Part shown: piece after piece, positions 62,900-64,000 of the stretch | Layout of the letters: every line of letters starts with the position of its first letter | Position numbering within the stretch: the stretch's first letter is position 1 | The notes under the pieces: model-generated | Seen by the model: the letters and a program-made list of their open reading frames with translations, nothing else | The model's database searches: none | Told to the model about the DNA's origin: nothing | Assembly: GCF_032118995.1 (NCBI RefSeq) | Contig: NC_092650.1 | Location: 24,872,001 to 24,936,000 of the forward strand | Length of the DNA stretch: 64,000 nt | Reading direction: 5' to 3' | Source of the DNA: Asterias amurensis | Lineage: Eukaryota; Echinodermata; Asteroidea; Forcipulatida; Asteriidae | Made by a program: the position numbers and the translations under genes

Positions 62900-63036
62900 A
62901 AGGCCTTTTCGAAACAACGGGTCGAGCTCCATCTTCGGCTCCGTCGGTTAATTGGATAGATGTGCCTGCACTATCTTGGCTTCATACAGGCAAACGGGGC
63001 ATGGGCCAGAATCAAAGCATGTTTTCGAAAAGGCTA
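62900..63036. repeat. Inverted-repeat element ('AGGCCTTTTCGAAAC' ends)
   Basis: 'aggccttttcgaaac' mirrors 'gttttcgaaaaggct'; about 137 bp with a GC-rich centre. The overlapping ORF is a by-product. Confidence 0.7.
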
Positions 63037-63057
63037 TGGAGACTGTTGTCATAATAA

Positions 63058-63212
63058 GCACAAAAAGTAGCTTAGCAAGGCATTAACATGCTTACCAGGA
63101 TAATGTTACCAGCCAAACTATCATATCACGTGTACAATTTGTGACTGGTAAGTAAGCGGGAAATTGTTTAAAAGCAATGGTATAAAGCAGCTCTATAAAA
63201 CTGAGCCCAGAT
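63058..63212. repeat. F-type repeat
   Basis: 'agcacaaaaagtagcttagc' to 'gcagctctataaaactgagc', inverted, with 'atgcttaccaggataatgtt' inside. Confidence 0.6.
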
Positions 63213-64000
63213 ACTCGTTTCATAAATCGACTCATGCGCATGCGCTGCTGTGCTATAATCTGATACGACTATTATGGGTGCGTTTGGTGAGTGTAATTAA
63301 CATTTTGTGTCCATAATACGCCCTCTCTAAAAGATATATTCAAATTGTTTTTATAGACTCATTGATTTGTGTAACCACCTCATCTAATAATGATTTGTTT
63401 TAAATACAGAGCTGATTGCCTATGTATTTTTATAGAAGCAATTATTTCCAATTTTTGCAGATCGCAAAGATTGTTTTTTTTTTATTTTTATAAATGGGTC
63501 GTAGGTGATATTGCGTCCCAGGGTAGCTTTTGTAATATACAGTGCGGTGCACCTCATTTTGTAAAGATGTTTTGTAGGGTGCGAAAATGGCTGTGAGACA
63601 ACTTGTAAGATTTCTACAAGGGATAATTTTTGAGGTTTGCAGTTCAATCTGTTTTACCAATTCAGTTAATTCTTGAAAGCTGTTTCGTATATTTTTTATA
63701 AAACATATATATGAGTAGGGTAGATGGCCTAAGCTTTTGAGCAAAACCGGACCTTCGTCAAAGACATAAACAAGTGCAGACAAAAAAAAACAGATCCATT
63801 TTATATTGTGTGGTGGAAAGGGTGTAACTAAACGATTTTTGTTATTTATAAATTTTTGGTAACCTAAAAATAGTCAAATTAAAATATGAAAGTAAACATA
63901 ATTGTACACTTACTTTGCTCGGCTCTTCCGTACCATCTTCCAACTATGTTTTATTTCACTATTCATGTCCAGCATCAAGCAAGAAAGCAGGGCTCTCCAC

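Larger units (their letters stand above)
55006..64000. other. Region after the G-alpha exon: intron 1 and/or intergenic
   Basis: Repeats: R1 pieces (55099-55395, 55680-56010), R5 piece (55523-55680), inverted-repeat element (56690-56822), R3 (57494-57865), F (58892-59138), SINE-like piece (60110-60330), CTTGACT minisatellite (60820-61065), R1 pieces (61350-61652, 61740-61776, 61960-62166), LINE tail (61665-61740), MITE (62900-63036), F (63058-63212). Two weak ORFs (58000-58152, 60322-60552) are listed separately. The rest is AT-rich with nothing recognised. Confidence 0.5.

Noticed and set aside
62522..63054. Two plus-strand ORFs as possible further G-alpha exons
   Set aside because: Neither contains a P-loop, switch or other G-alpha motif; the second overlaps an inverted-repeat element.

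Overview
This is eukaryotic, metazoan genomic DNA. Its genes are split into short exons with GT-AG introns, the spaces between them are long, and interspersed repeats are very dense. The three full genes are animal chromatin, nucleoporin and ubiquitin-ligase genes. From memory of the repeat families, such as the TTAA-flanked inverted-repeat elements and the 'GGGCCCAATTTCAT' elements, an echinoderm is most likely, perhaps a sea star. That placement is inference and was not searched.

Layout. (1) 294-15791, plus strand: a complete eight-exon gene for a chromodomain Y-like protein (CDYL, 577 aa). It has an N-terminal chromodomain and a C-terminal crotonase-fold domain that lacks both catalytic glutamates. 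(2) 15792-26016: repeat-rich intergenic DNA. (3) 26017-27710, minus strand: a complete two-exon NEURL2 gene (293 aa). The second exon, which encodes the SOCS box, has no ATG of its own and was found by hand. (4) 29853-43685, plus strand: a complete twelve-coding-exon SEH1 nucleoporin gene (362 aa), plus a candidate alternative C-terminal exon at 50079-50220. (5) 54873-55005, plus strand: the first coding exon of a heterotrimeric G-protein alpha subunit. It ends at the usual splice point just before the P-loop; no P-loop exon was seen, so the gene probably runs off the window. (6) 55006-64000: repeats and a few weak candidate ORFs.

The genes do not form a functional cluster. CDYL acts in chromatin repression, NEURL2 as a Cul5 E3 substrate adaptor, SEH1 in the nuclear pore Y complex and GATOR2, and the G-alpha in receptor signalling. 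NEURL2 and SEH1 lie head to head, about 2.1 kb apart.

Most of the rest is repeats. At least five families of roughly 280-390 bp MITE-like elements share TTAA target sites, and several share an internal box. There are also a non-autonomous element with 9-bp target duplications (two copies), a hAT-like element with an 8-bp duplication, many short palindromic elements, tRNA-derived SINEs, a decayed Penelope-like element, three non-LTR retrotransposon 3' ends, minisatellites and microsatellites. The most interesting points are a minisatellite that begins at the SEH1 exon 2 splice donor and repeats donor-like sequence, a LINE end abutting the SEH1 exon 11 acceptor, a chimeric MITE, and the inferred SEH1 isoform. 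I see no clear undescribed multi-gene system.
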